A stretch of 64,000 nt of DNA from Anthoceros angustus (GCA_010909165.1 MU008167.1:1476001-1540000); one strand, 5' to 3'; positions 35,390 through 47,769 are shown, counted from the stretch's first letter. A program made the numbers and translations. Notes: generated by a model from the sequence alone, not told the origin.

Positions 35390-36180
35390 ACAATGCTCAA
35401 CATATTGTATGTAACGATATTGACATCCATCTGCCGTTTTAAGGATTCGGTCATGAATCTGCCTCCCTGCCTGTAGTGCTCCAATGCTTCCAAATGCAGT
35501 CAGAGTACTCACAAATGTAGCCATGTTTGGAGTTACGCCTAGCTCCTGAATGCTCTCAAACAGATCTAGAGCTACTTGACCATCTCCATGCTGAGCATAT
35601 CCTGCAATCATCGCACCCATGTCACCACACTTCTGGACTGTAACCTGTCAAACACCATGCGAGCACACTCTAAGCTCCCACACTCGGCATACATGTCCAC
35701 TAGCGTGTTTCCAACAAACATGTCCGTTTCCAGTCCCTTCTCTACGATCAGCGCACGAACTTGCTTGCCCTTCTGCACAAAACCAACATCGTCACATGCT
35801 TTCAAGATGCTCACGAATGTGAACTTGTCTGGACTCAAACCGTCCTGCTGCATGGGGTTATACAGCTCCAAGGCCTCCTGACCATGGACATGCTAGGCGT
35901 AGCCTGCAGTCAGCACTTCGTGTTACAATGTCTCTTCCTGGCAATCTGTCAAACAGTGCACGAGCATCCACTCAACTGCCACAGTTGGCATACATGTCCA
36001 CCAGAGTGCTGCCCACAAATATACTGGACTCACAGCCGCTATGCATGACAGCAGTATGAATGGCTTTGCCAGCTGTCAAATCAGCACTGCTCGCATATTC
36101 TTTCAGAACTGCAGCAAACACAAATTCATTTGAACAGCTCTAGTATTCAAGAGTACAAACTAAATGCTCAAAGCTATACC
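35390..36180 (-). pseudogene. PPR gene fragment A
   Basis: Minus strand. 35871-35608 reads DGLSPDKFTFVSILKACDD, ALIVEKGLETDMFVGNTLVDMYAECGS and ARMVFDRLQSRSVVTW; 35620-35420 continues with MIAGYAQHGDGQVALDLFESI. A further patch near 36060-35940 gives another VDMYANCG-type motif. These are PLS-class PPR motifs, but stops and frameshifts break the array and no start, E or DYW domain is complete. Confidence 0.85.
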
Positions 36181-36700
36181 TGTAAGGCGGCACACATTCC
36201 TGACCAACAGCTGCATCGTTGTATGCTTTACATGACCCAATAGGACTTACACCATTCCCCCAATGATCCACCGACAAACCCTCCCTAACTGCCCTAGGCG
36301 TGAGCTCAGAACACTTGGGCTTCTGTGGTGGTCACCCAACAATCAGCTCCCCTAGCAACACCTGCCAGTCCTCAGTGACCTGCATAACTCCACTAAAAAG
36401 AATCCTCGTTCCACATCAAAAACATCCGCAAATCAAGCTTACCTCACAAACCCTATCTCCCCACCACTGAGAAGGATGAAGCAGCAGACTCTTAAGACCC
36501 CAACACCTCCCCACCAATCGACCCATCTGTAACCCACTACCGTAAGGTCAAGCTTCCCTGCACCCGCAAGCCGCAATCAAACTGATCACATCCCTAAATC
36601 CGGCCCCTCACCCAGCCTATCTCCCAGCTTGCCTCGCTCGGGGGCAGCCCGCAAGCTTGATATTCGCCGGTACCAGTTCTCCAGTGGATTCAGAGGACTG

Positions 36701-37690
36701 GACCTGCCTTGGACCAAGCCCGAAACAAGAAGAGAAGCCGTTTTGAAGATGGCGAACAATGTGGGCGTTTCTCAGGATCATTGCTCTCCAGAAGACCTTG
36801 GAGATGATTTTAGTGCCACTATGGCAAATTGGCAGTCGTTGCACATGCGATCAAAGTAGTCCCTTCTAGACTGCTGAACAGGCCAAAGGCCAATGTTACC
36901 TTAATTCTCAGCATGTCCACGCAAGGCATCCTCCTTTTCCCACTCTAACACTGGCTACAGCAGCAACTCGGTGTGCAGAACATGGCCTTGCTCCTTCAGG
37001 GAAAGATTCAGGCCTCCTCAGTTTGGAATCCAGGCCTGTGCAGGTTTCTGCATGGCACCCTTTTTCTTCTTGTCCACCTCCTCCGACATGCCCAGAATGG
37101 AGCTGCGTACATCCAGGCTCATGGAAAGCATCTATCAAGATGCCGGTAGGTGGGAGCTCGGATGTGGATTATCTCCAAACCTTAAGAAAGTCTGCTGGTG
37201 CTTGCAAGAAGCAATCAAGCTTGGGCGCGGATTGAAGTAAACAGCAGGTCCACACATTCTCTGTGCGGGAAGTCGAAAGAGATGACTGACATCTCCTCCA
37301 AGCTAAGGAGCGTCAACATGTTGTTGGAGGAAGAAGTGGGACATTTGCAACAGGCAGGGTCTCAGGTAAGCAGGATGGCTTGTGCGGACATGCTCACAAA
37401 CTACAATGGGCCTAGGGACTGTTAAACACTTCAGATGGCACAACTTCGCTGGGCTTCTGTCCGTGTGGACCAGGTAGCCATGAATCAGATGCAGCCGAAT
37501 TCGACTCCTTCCGAAATTCTTCCGAAGGTGACCGCTCCCTGGTTTTGCTGAAGATGCACGATCGATGCTCCGATTGCAGAACATGGTCAGAAGTCAGAAC
37601 TGCACTAAAGATGTAGCACTTTGGAAGTGAGAAGAAAATGAGGAACAACAGGATCAGGATAGGCTAACCCAAACTGAGACTGACCCAAAC
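36701..37690. other. No gene; repeat modules only
   Basis: About 1 kb between the PPR-associated repeat and the tRNA-like copy at 37.7 kb. It contains pieces of the composite repeat (for example near 36730-36930 and 37480-37580) and no recognisable gene. Confidence 0.5.
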
Positions 37691-37693
37691 TAA

Positions 37694-37767
37694 AGCATGA
37701 TGCAGGGAATCGAACCCACATTTGTGGATCTGTAGGCCAGAGCCCTTAGCCATCAGGCAATCCGACC
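37694..37767 (-). pseudogene. Decayed tRNA-like copy
   Basis: The reverse complement has GGTCGGA at the 5' end, a D-arm-like GCCTGATGGCTAAGGGC and a T-loop GTGGGTTCGATTCCC. The T-stem has two mismatches and the anticodon arm is unclear, so the amino-acid identity cannot be assigned. Confidence 0.5.
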
Positions 37768-38349
37768 ACATCACACATGCACTCCTAATAATATAAATTT
37801 CTCATTTTCTTCGAGGTGAAAACGTCGGCACCATACAACATGCGACATGACCATGTTTCCGACAGGGCACAGTTCCAGCCCATTCAGGTAGATCAGGTTG
37901 TGGCAAGGTTGATCAGGATGCAGTTTGTGAACGAAGCTTTATATGTTACAAAGAGCGATGCTTCTCGTCGGGAGCAAGCCAGGCAATACGGGAACTGCCA
38001 TATCCGAAGTCGCTCCATTTCAAGCTTGGCCCCACTGAAGAGACCACCAAAGTGGAGCCTTGTGGAGTGTTGAGCAGGCCAAAATCAATGCTAGATTCTC
38101 AGCATGTGCACACAAGGCATCCTCGTTTTCCCACTCTGATCCTGGCTTCAGCACCAACTCAATGTGTGAACATGACCTTGCTCCTTCAGTTGACGATCTG
38201 TAACAGGCTCTTGAGTTTGAAATCTGGATCGTTCCCCGCTTCGCCAACTGTGAATTCGTGCAGATTGCTGTCCACCTCAATCCAGGCCTCTGCAGGTTTC
38301 TTCACGTGAGCACATACACAGCTGCTCGTGTAGGTTCGAGTTCCACTAT

Positions 38350-39200
38350 ACGGTCGAAGCACCTCCTTGCTCGATGCACACCCCCGTGGTTCTTGCAGGC
38401 ACTGAGCAAAGTTCTCCACCCAACAATGTCATGCTTAAAACTGGATGGTCGGCTTTGTAGACTTTCTTATGCCCCATCCAAGGGGCCTGACCGGCCAAGA
38501 AGATCCACGATGCAATTGTAGTGTTCAACACTTGGGGAGATGCCGTACTCACTCTCCATGCTTTGAAAGTACTGCAGACCTTCATCCACCAAGCCCACGA
38601 GACTGCATGCATTGAGCAAACACATAAATGCTGCACCATCAGGTTCTTGTCCTTGTTGAAGGATCTCTTGAAAGCATTGAATGGCAATTCTGCAGCGATT
38701 ATGCTGGCCATAGCCATTGACCAAAGCATTCCACGTTACAGCATCTCTAGTAGGCAGCCTATTCAATGCTGGCACATGCTTTCAGAACTGAGGCAAGCGT
38801 AATCTTGTCTGGTTTCACACCACTTCGTTGCATGTCCTCACAAAGATCAACAGCTTCTCTAGCGAGCCCAGATTTTGGCTACCCTGATATAATGGCACCC
38901 CTTGCCACCCCGTCCTTGGCCGCCAACCTGTCGAAACTTTGTGTGCCTCCTCCAACCTTCCACATTTGGCATACATGTGCACCAGAGTGCACCGAATCAC
39001 ATCTGACTCCAGTCCCATTTTAGGGATTCAGGTCCGAATCTGCCTGCCTGCCTGCCTGTGGGTGCTCCGATGCTTCCTTCCACATGCTGTCAGAGTGATC
39101 ACAAATGTAGCCATGCTTGGAGTTACGCCTTGGTCCTACATGCTCTCAAACAGGTCTGGAGCTACTTGACCATCTCCATGCTGAGCATATCCACTAATTC
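38350..39200 (-). pseudogene. PPR gene fragment B
   Basis: Minus strand. 39018-38930 reads LESDVIRCTLVHMYAKCGRLEEA. 38775-38467 is an open run of about 100 codons with RDAVTWNALVNGYGQHN, ALNACSLVGLVDEG-like and YGISPSVEHYNCIVDLLGRSG, which is the last-PPR/E-motif region of an editing-type PPR protein. The frame then shifts. Patches near 39150-39180 repeat the SMLSMDMVK..SRPV region seen in fragment A. Not a complete gene. Confidence 0.85.
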
Positions 39201-39450
39201 CACTGAAAAGAATCCCCATTCCACATCAAAAACATCATAAGATCGAGCTTACCTCACAAACCCTATCTCCCACCACTGAGAAGGATGAAGAAGCAGACTC
39301 TCCCCAAAAACCTCTCCAACAACCCGCAATCAAACTGACCACATCCCGAAATCCGGCACCTCACCCAGTCTATCTCCCAGCTTGCCTCGCTCAGGGACAG
39401 CCCGCAAGCTTGATATCCGCCGGTAACATCTCTCCAGTGCATTCAGAAAA

Positions 39451-40395
39451 CTGTAACTGGGACACATTCAAGCCCAACACAATCACATCCCCGCAGGATG
39501 CACCAGTTTTGTTCATCGATGCCATTGCCTTCCTCTTGCTGCAGCCAGAGGACTCGCAGCAAGGCCAAGACCCAAGTGAGATTCTACTGCCCAGTAAAAG
39601 TGAAAAGGGAGAACGAAGTGAATGAAATTGACCAGATGCAGTCGTCCATCCGTCTCCCAGTCGTCGAATACCAGGCCCCATTCTGCATCCATGAACATGT
39701 GGATCACTCAAAATACGGCGATGCATCTGATGTTGGAGTCCTTTTATCGTGAATTTACAATGCACGGTTGCGGGACCCATCGGTACCTTCTCCGGCTTTA
39801 TTCCCAAATCAGCTCAGGAATCTCGGATTCTTGATCGCCCAGCAAGTCTCCAAGCCACTGCTGGCAAGCCAGTAATAGTCTGCCCAGCTTCGATTATGAA
39901 CATCAACCGGCTTGCTTGAACCTTCTGGCGCCATTTTCAAACCAAATGTACACACACGAGTTTCAGAAACGACCTCTGCGACAGACTCTGGGACGGCGCT
40001 CGTGCTGCTCTGCAGCTGCAGCAAGCATCCGCATTTCTCTCTCTGTGCCTCTGGAGTCTGGTTCTGTGTGAAATGCAGCAGATAGGCCACCCGTGGTTCT
40101 GACAGATTGCGACGGCAGCCAGGGCTTTGCGTGCAACCCAAGCTGTCCTGGGTTCGACTCGCCTTGACTCGACCTCCTGCGATTCTGCTTTTGCTCTGCA
40201 TTTGTCTCATCACCTTGCCTGGTCTCTTCTTGCCGGCATTCTGAGCTCTTTTGTGCATTTGGAGGTCTGGGCAGCGAGTGTGGAGCTAAGTCCTGGCTCA
40301 GCCATTTTCTGCTCTTTTGCCGGTCTTGCCGGCTTGCAAGGAGGCTGGAGCTGTCATGTGCGAACGCTTTTTGTGTTTGAGTGAGATTTGAAGCT
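39451..40395. other. Upstream region of the ABCB transporter
   Basis: About 0.95 kb with no recognised gene. It should contain the ABCB promoter and 5' UTR. A stop codon (TGA at 40378-40380) directly precedes the reading frame, supporting the ATG at 40396 as the start. Confidence 0.5.
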
Positions 40396-43300
40396 ATGGC
40401 GGGGCAGCACAGGCCTGCGCAGGCGGAGGAGGAGGTTGGAAGCCCCGAGCAGGAGTTCTTTCCTCCCAGGGATTCTTTTTCCAGTTTCTACAGTGTGGAG
40501 AGCGATACGGCCAGGAGTGAAAAAAGTGGAAGGAGTGTAAGTGTGGAGGATGTTGCTGCGTTCCAGAGGAGTGGCAGAGATTTTCATCGGCAAAGCTCGT
40601 TGAACAGTCGAATCTTGGAGGAGGCTAAATTGGAAGGGAAGCGAGGATTCAGAAAGGTTCTCAGCAAATTCACCTCGGAGCCTTCTCCAGAATGTGCTAG
40701 TGAGGTTGTGAGGGGGAAGGAGGAGGCTGCAGATGTTGGTTCGCCTCCGGCCCCTCAGGCTGTGTCGTACTGGAGACTGTATAGGTATGCAGATGGCCTG
40801 GACTGTTTTCTGATTCTTTTCGGGTTTCTGGGGTCCATCTTGCATGGAGCAGTGGTCCCTGTAAATATGTACTTCTTCGGACGCATCGTCAATTCTTTTG
40901 GAGTTCATCAGAAAGATCCATCCAAAGCAGCTTCGGAAGTAGCAAAGGTTAGTTCCATCTGATGCCAAGGGAGATGCACCTGTGCTAGCTGCTGTAATCA
41001 TGCGGTTGTGCGTTTTGTGTTGTGGCAGACCGCCTTCATTCTGTTCATCGTGTCAATGGGCAGCCTTGTGGTCTCCTGGATTGGTATTTCCTAATTCTGT
41101 ACAACATATCTTTCTTCCCTGGTAGTGCAGCCTTTGTACGAGAGTTTGGTGCTCCATGCCTTCTTACAAGATGATGGTACTGTTGCAGAGGTTGCTTGCT
41201 GGATGCAAACTGGAGAAAGGCAGGCGGCTAGGTTAAGGATAAAGTATTTACAAGCCGTGCTCCGACAAGAGATTGGCTTCTTTGACACGAGTATGAAGAC
41301 GGGGGACGTGGTATCCAGCTTATCAACTGATACTCTCCTGGTGCAAGAAGCTATCGGGGAAAAGGTACACTGCAAAGGGGTTGCAGCAGCCAATGAGAGT
41401 GATATGTGAACATAATGAAGTGAGGGGTGGTGGCAGGTTGGCATGTACTTGCACAACATGGGAACTTGTGGAGCTGGGATAATAGTGGCTCTTATCAACT
41501 GTTGGCAACTTGCCCTTATGACCTTGGTGTCACTGCCTCTGCTTCTTGGCACTGGAGTGGTCTATGGAGGCGTTTACAAAAAGTTGGTAGCAGAAGGCCA
41601 CATCTCGCAGACTGCAGCAAGTTCCATAATTGAGCAGGTAAAGGTGTGCTCATGCTGCTGGCAAGGTCTGCATAGGGTTAACTGTCATGCAGCAGAGGAC
41701 CAAGGTAGCTCCTCTTACTGTTCTTTGGATGCAGGCTTTGTCTCAGATTCGGACAGTGTATGCTTATGTGGGGGAGGCCAGAACTTTGGCTTCTTTCTCG
41801 AAGATAGCAAAACACTCAACAAGATTAGGATTGGTCGCTGGTTTGGTTAAGGGACTAGGAGTTGGGGCAACACTGGGTATTATCAACTTCTCATGGGGTT
41901 TGGGGCTTTGGTACGGCAGCATTCTCATTGCGAGGGGGGAGATCGATGGCGGCAAAATTGTAACTACGTTATTCTGCATCGTCTTTGCTGGAATGTGAGT
42001 TCAGTGCTTCGCTTGTAGCGTGTGGGAACATTTAATCTTAGTCTTCTAGAATGACAGACTGCAGTACGTATTCTGGATGTTGGACCTGAACGGTTTTGCA
42101 TCAGGTCCTTGGGACAATCAACTCCGGAACTCCAAGTCTTCAGCCGGGGGATGGTGGCAGCACACAAGATTTTTGAGCTCCTGGACAGGGTCCCTGAAAT
42201 CATAGTGGACTCAGCAACTTGTCAGGTTCTGGAGCATGTGAAGGGCACCATCCAATTCGATAATGTCTCCTTCCATTACCCGACTCGCCCAGACGCACCA
42301 ATCTTTTCTGGCCTTTCCTTCACCATCAATGCTGGGGAACATGTGGCTCTTGTTGGTGGCAGTGGCTCCGGGAAAAGCACCGTGATCGCCTTACTTGAAC
42401 GCTTCTATGACACTACTGCAGGTTTGATTCTTGTCATCTGCCTTGTTTCTGACGTGCATGTGGATCTTTCCTCAAGTATGTTTGACACCAGATTGATGTG
42501 CAGGCCAGGTAAAGATTGATGGGATGGACATCAAACGGCTTCAACTGCGGTGGTTGAGGACAAGGATTGGGCTGGTAAGCCAGGAGCCGGCATTGTTTAG
42601 CACTACAATCGGCGAAAACATCTTGTACGGCAATCCACATGCTAGAAGAGAGGAAGTTGAAACTGCTGCGAAGGCTGCCCACGCCCATGATTTCATCACC
42701 AAGCTCCCCAAAGCTTACCATACTCGTGTAAGCTCCTGGCTCATGTTGAAACTGCCGTGGTCGCTCTGGCCCTTCCTAATGGATCACCTCTCACCCTTGG
42801 CGTCTCCAACAGGTTGGTGAGAGAGGTGTGCAGCTTTCAGGTGGTCAGAAACAAAGAATTGCTGTCGCAAGGGCAGTTATCAAGAACCCAGCAATCCTGC
42901 TTTTAGATGAGGCTACAAGTGCGCTAGATGCAGAATTACAGATGGCTGTGCAAGACGGTTTGGACATGCTTATGCTGAATCGTACCACAATCACTGTCGC
43001 TCATCGTCTCTCGACTATAAAAGACGCTGACAAGATTCTAGTGCTCAGGAACGGCCGAATCGCTGAAGTGGGTACTCACAGGGATCTACTTCTGAAAGGC
43101 AATGATGGAATCTACTCTTCTCTGGTCCGCCTGCAGCAGGCTGCCGAGGGAGGCAAGGGACAAGCAATTGAGAGGTGAACTACCCGTATGGCCTGCCACA
43201 GTCTCTCTTGAGAACTTGATAACACAGTTGCAGAATGATGCTAACAGCTCATCCTTTGAATGCAGGGCTGCCGCCAGATCACCTGCTGCGTGGTCTGAGC

Positions 43301-45464
43301 GGGACGCTGGGACTCTGTCAAAATCAGGCATGGGGTTCTTTGACAGCAACGAAATGCTTGGTCCATGCTCCACATCTGAGTATGGCACTCCTTCTTCCAG
43401 TTTGGGAACGAGCACTTCATCCAGAAGATCACCTACCTGTGGAACACCGCAGGGCTCACCTAACAAATCAGGTGAGCCCAAATCCTTTGAGGACCCAGAC
43501 CAAGTCATGAAACCTCAGGTACAGGGCCCTACAGACCACAGAGCATCCGTCCTGTGGTACATCGGGAAATCTATCCTTTCAGATGGGCTGTCCGTCCTAG
43601 CTGGAAGTGCAGGTGCAGTGGTTTCTGGAACATTGAATCCACTTTTTGCTTACCTGATGATCAGAGCTGTCGCGCACTACTACAGCCCCAACCAGAGACG
43701 GCAGGCTGATATCTCAAGCCTTGCTATCACCGGTTTGGGAATTGTGGCTATTGTTAGCAACGTAGTGCAGCATTTTTTCTTTGCAGTGGTAGGAGAGACA
43801 CTGAGCCAGCGGATGCGAGAAAGGAGTTTTGAGGGTGAGATTACCTACTCCTTCGCTCGTTTCTAGAGATTTTTAACAGAATTGTTGGCTTGCCAGCTGA
43901 TACCTGATGCAATGCAGGGATTATGAGGAATGAAGTCGGGTGGTTTGATCGGGAAGATCGTGCAAGCTCCATGATCACATCCCGAATAACGTCCAATGCA
44001 TTACTCCTGAGGAACAGTGTGGTGGATCGTTTTCCATCCTTCATCCAGTGTGTGGCAGCCATCGTTGTGGCCTTGTCAATCAGCTTCACCCTACAGTGGC
44101 GGATGGCGATTGTGTGTGTGGCAACCTTTCCGGTCGTCATGGCAGGTGGTTCTATCAAGGTATGGCGACCTCCTGCAGCTTCAGTTTTTTTGCTGTGGGA
44201 GTTATCACCCGCTGCTGACATGAGCTTCTTCTTCTGTTCAAAAACATTGCAGCAAGGATTCCAAAAGACTGGGTTTGCTGGAGACCTACGGAAATCTCTT
44301 GAACAAGTAACTGGCGTGGCTGCAGAGGCTGTAAGGAATATCAGGATTGTGGCTTCCTTCGGTGCGGAAGGCAAATTGGTAGTCATGTTCCAATCACATC
44401 TGAAGAAGCACGAAAAGATCATATTCAAGCAAGCTCAGAAAGGAGGACTGTTGTTTGGTGTTTCACAGTGCAGTATGTTTGCAGCAAACGCCTTAGCACT
44501 GTGGTATGCATCAGTATTGGTGAAACAGAGGCATGCAACTTTTGCTGCTGCCCTGCAGACGTTTCAAGTTCTTGCATGGACAGGCTACTTCCTTGCCGAG
44601 GCTGTTAGTCTGGTCCCTGACCTGGTGAAAGGGCACAAAGCGGCTTCTATTATGTTTACAGACATCAATCGGGAATCACAGATTGAGCCTGAGAGAGCGG
44701 ATGGGCAGCAGCTAAAGGTCGTGGAGGGCAGAGTTGATCTTGACAGGGTGACATTCTGCTTCCCCTCCAGACCAGAGATCACCGTTCTCAGCAATGTGAC
44801 TATCAACATTCCTGCGGGAATCACTCAGGCCCTGGTTGGGAGCAGTGGGTCGGGTAAGAGCACCATCATAGCGCTAATTGAGCGCTTCTATGACCCAGCT
44901 GGGGGTAGAGTTTTGCTAGACGGACTTGACATCAGAAAGCTGAATCTACGCTCTATGAGAAAGCACATCGGTTTGGTGCAGCAGGAGCCTCTGTTATTCT
45001 CCACCACTATCAGAGACAACATTCTGTATGGGAATGAGAAGGCATCAGAAGCCGAAATCGTAGAGGCAGCGAAGGCTGCAAATGCCTATGCTTTCATCAG
45101 CTCATTGCCGAAGGGATTCGATACGGAGGTGGGGGAAAATGGGGTGCAACTGTCAGGGGGGCAGAAGCAGAGGGTGGCCATTGCTAGAGCCGTGCTCAAG
45201 AACCCAGAAATTATGCTGCTCGATGAAGCAACCAGTGCCCTGGACTCCGAGTCTGAGAGGTTGGTCCAAAAAGCATTGGACAACATCATGCACGGTAATC
45301 GCACAACAATCGTCATAGCGCACCGACTCAACACTGTTAGGAACGCGGACAAAATCTCTGTACTGGTCGACGGGAAGGTCGTCGAGGAGGGAAAGCATCA
45401 GTTTCTGGTTAGGACGGGAGGTGTGTACTCAAAGTTGCTGGAGCTTCAAAGCCTGGGACTATGA
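40396..45464 (+). CDS. ABCB (MDR/P-glycoprotein) full-size ABC transporter
   Basis: Eleven exons join in frame: 40396-40947, 41029-41083, 41189-41364, 41437-41637, 41735-41994, 42105-42421, 42504-42727, 42813-43174, 43266-43834, 43918-44159 and 44253-45464 (1389 aa). Layout: a Ser/Glu-rich N-terminal tail of about 130 residues, TMD1 (from about residue 140), NBD1 with Walker [10 protein letters not shown] (about 499), LSGGQ (about 603) and [12 protein letters not shown], a Ser/Pro-rich linker, TMD2, and NBD2 with GSSGSGKST (about 1182), LSGGQ (about 1286) and [12 protein letters not shown], ending in QSLGL. All catalytic motifs are intact on both sides. Family role: ATP-driven export at the plasma membrane (auxin, lipids, xenobiotics in plants); the substrate is not readable. 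The last intron (44160-44252, 93 nt) has no stop in frame, so its retention would add 31 residues. The 3' half (from 42829) is the start of the 9.25-kb tandem duplication. Confidence 0.95.
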
Positions 45465-45634
45465 AATTGTGGGCTGTTCATGTACCATATATCTCTAGGA
45501 CAAGTGCTAGCAAGCCAGTCCGTGAGGAGGAGAAGTACTCTGGCTTTCCTCGTATCAACTATCATCGAAAAGGATGACGGAAATACATCACCTAGGACAT
45601 GCATCTTGTCTGGAAACCACTAGCCGCACCATGA

Positions 45635-46912
45635 CTACATCTCCACTATAGCCTGCGCATTCCCTTCCGCATTCATGCGCCACACTTCCTCACAGAGCTG
45701 GGTAGCCATCACCAAATCCTTAATTTTAAGTTTGAGGTAAGCAGGTGCTTCAAAGAAGTCCTGGTGATTCCGTATTATGTCCAGAAGTAGAGACTCCTTC
45801 AGGTTTTCCCACCCAGCATTCCTCGAGGTAACCTCGTACCCAGAAATGAGATTAGCAATGTTAAGCTTGAATTGGTCGTTGTATGCTCGACAGACCTTGC
45901 CCATATACTCGACGTGGTACATCTCTGATGCCCAAAGTAGCTCCAGGGAGTGATACGCTAAATCCGCCTTCTCCAGCGACCCTGTGTAGAGAAACTTGAC
46001 AAAAGCTTGCACTGCCTGTGAAGAGACGTCCATGTAAATTGATGGCTGCTCCCCCACATTCTTGTCACGAGCTGCTGACACAGAGCCGCCACTGAAGATG
46101 TTCGATCTAGCTTCCTGTTTACCAAATTTACATGAGCACTTTTACCTCTTGCTCCTTTCCCTCAAGCTCCAAGCACATACAATGCCCATTTCAGCAGGTG
46201 CACAGGGCTGTCAGCTTACCAGGACTGCCTTATGAGCCTTCACCGCCACTCCGTCAACTGCAACTATCTTGACATCCGTAACACTCTTCTGCCCGTCTGT
46301 GGCTGGAAAGTTGCTCCATGTCTGCAGGAATGCGAGCTGGTCCATCAGCTGAGCCTTCTCCTTCTCGAGCCTCTTCACCTGCGCTTCCAGGAATGTTCCA
46401 TCTCCCTAGCAACCATGACAGCAAACAAGCGAGTTGTTTCAGCCCCAATTCCAATTGTTAAGCAGAAATGCAGGTCTATCCGTTTCTGCATTTGGACTCC
46501 AGAATTGTACCCATACTCTGGGTCTCTGAATGGAGATCCTGCACTAAAAAGTTAAAACCACCTTCAAATCCTGATTGAAATTCTGTTGCTCTGCCAGTAT
46601 CTTTGGGATGGCGTACACAGATCTGTCTTGTGGAACTCTTGCATTGGCTGGAGTAGCACTTGTTTGTCTAGTTCCTGGTCCCGCAGTCACTACTTGTTTT
46701 CCTTTAGTAAATCTTTCTTCGATTTCTTTGGGACCAGGACACATTTCCTAACACCACCACCTGCGCTCATTTCACCAGTCAAATGGGTCCTAATGCGTCC
46801 TGCTCCCCACTGAACTGCACTCCACAATACTTGCATACCATATTTGTGTTTCTCTTTGTTGGTTCCCAACAATATAAACATGTTCCCATTCCAAACCCTT
46901 AACTCTCGGCAT
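45635..46912 (-). CDS. BED zinc finger-coiled coil-BTB/POZ fusion protein, copy 1
   Basis: Three exons: 46912-46562, 46405-46220 and 46114-45635; junction phases are all 0. Exon 1 encodes a BED-type zinc finger: in copy 2, where the frame is clean, Trp9, Cys27-x2-Cys30, His44 and Cys58, followed by VRKC-VLVP, typical of hAT-transposase N-termini. Exon 2 is a coiled coil (EAQVKRLEKEKAQL) leading into the first BTB strands (VTDVKIVAVDGVAVKAHKAVL). Exon 3 completes the BTB (ARSNIF, AFVKFLYTGSL, ELLWASEMYHVEYM, CRAYN) plus a BACK-like tail. Expected length is about 339 aa. In this copy exons 2-3 are open, but exon 1 has three one-base losses in T/C runs relative to copy 2 that sum to -3. BTB proteins often act as CUL3 adaptors; BED fingers bind DNA. 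The combined function is inferred, unknown. Confidence 0.65.
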
Positions 46913-47769
46913 CTTGACAAGACTAGGTAGCTATCCTAAGAGAAAATATAGAGCTAACTTGTAAAGACTAGATACCTATCCTCAAAGAACATATGGAGCT
47001 AACCTATGAAAAGCTAGCTTAATGCAAAAGGAAAGAAGTAGTGAGCATATACATTTATTTTGATGCATTGGATCCTCATATATAGTCTTGGGCTTAACAG
47101 CTTGTCGATGTTCTTAAAATAATCTTTGACCTTCATCTCGCTCATAAACACCCTCACCTTAAGGTTTAAACCTATTATTGAATTTATTTTGAAGCTAGAT
47201 ATTATTAAAAATTAAATACATATCCTACGTAGGAATATGTATATTATGCATCCTATATTTTATGTATGCTTGGCTGCTCAAAATTTGAAAACAACAAATG
47301 TACCTCCTCTTTCCTCCTATAGCTAAGTCCATCTTGATGGCAAATTGAAAGTGTTCCCACCATGGTATGTAAGTGTTTGTCTAATCTCCTGTTCAGTTAC
47401 ACACCTCCCAGGAAAGTAGGTAGGTACTCACTCCCGCACTCATGTTATATTAGAAATATTTTGCTATGTAACGGTGAATATGGTGAACTAATCCGTACAT
47501 GTACATATAAAGATATTTCAATACAGCTATTAATTATGCATGCATATATATCATAAGTGCATGAAAATTTTCATTTACATTTTTTATGTGTAAAAGAGAT
47601 TTTTATTTAAATATAGATTTTTTGTATTTTGTGAGCGTGAGTCTTGTTGTCGTCCAAGTTGGTGCTTAGTTCTTCTTCCTTTAGTGGCTTGTAAGTAGGC
47701 TGAAGGTTTTGGGTACTTTTTGCATTAGTTGGCTCAGGAGATCCGGAGGAGTTTCGATATGTAGGCTGG

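Larger units (their letters stand above)
29700..38310 (+). repeat. Field of diverged copies of a composite repeat (tRNA-associated modules)
   Basis: Modules recur in a roughly fixed order. (a) GACTCCTTCCGAAG...TTCCGAAGGTGG and GCACGATGT near 30030, 31010, 32150, 33205, 37500. (b) A minus-strand tRNA-like sequence. (c) GGTCACAGTTACAGGCACATTCA near 29738, 30468, 31393, 32378, 33623, 35236, 37866. (d) GATGCAGCATGTGAACGAAGCTTTAT near 32450, 32508, 33680, 35296, 37917. (e) GGAATACNGGAACTGCCATATCCGAAG near 29855, 33770, 37984. (f) GTGGAGCCTTGTGGAGTGTTGAGCAGGCCAAAA near 31780, 33985, 38052. (g) A lectin-3'-flank piece near 29040, 30720, 31905, 34105. No open frame spans the modules. Best read as repeated ancient duplications of the lectin gene's downstream region. 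Confidence 0.75.
36400..39450. repeat. Diverged duplicate pair 36400-36700 and 39190-39450
   Basis: Both segments carry CCACTGAGAAGGATGAAG, CAATCAAACTGA, TCCGGC, CTATCTCCCAGCTTGCCTCG, CAGCCCGCAAGCTTGATAT and CGCCGGTA in the same order. Each lies directly downstream (plus-strand sense) of a PPR relic, so PPR fragment plus flank was duplicated as one block. Confidence 0.8.

Noticed and set aside
43841-44428. 195-codon minus-strand open frame inside ABCB, repeated at 53094-53678
   Set aside because: Antisense to ABCB exons 10-11 with no domain; repeated only because the gene is duplicated.
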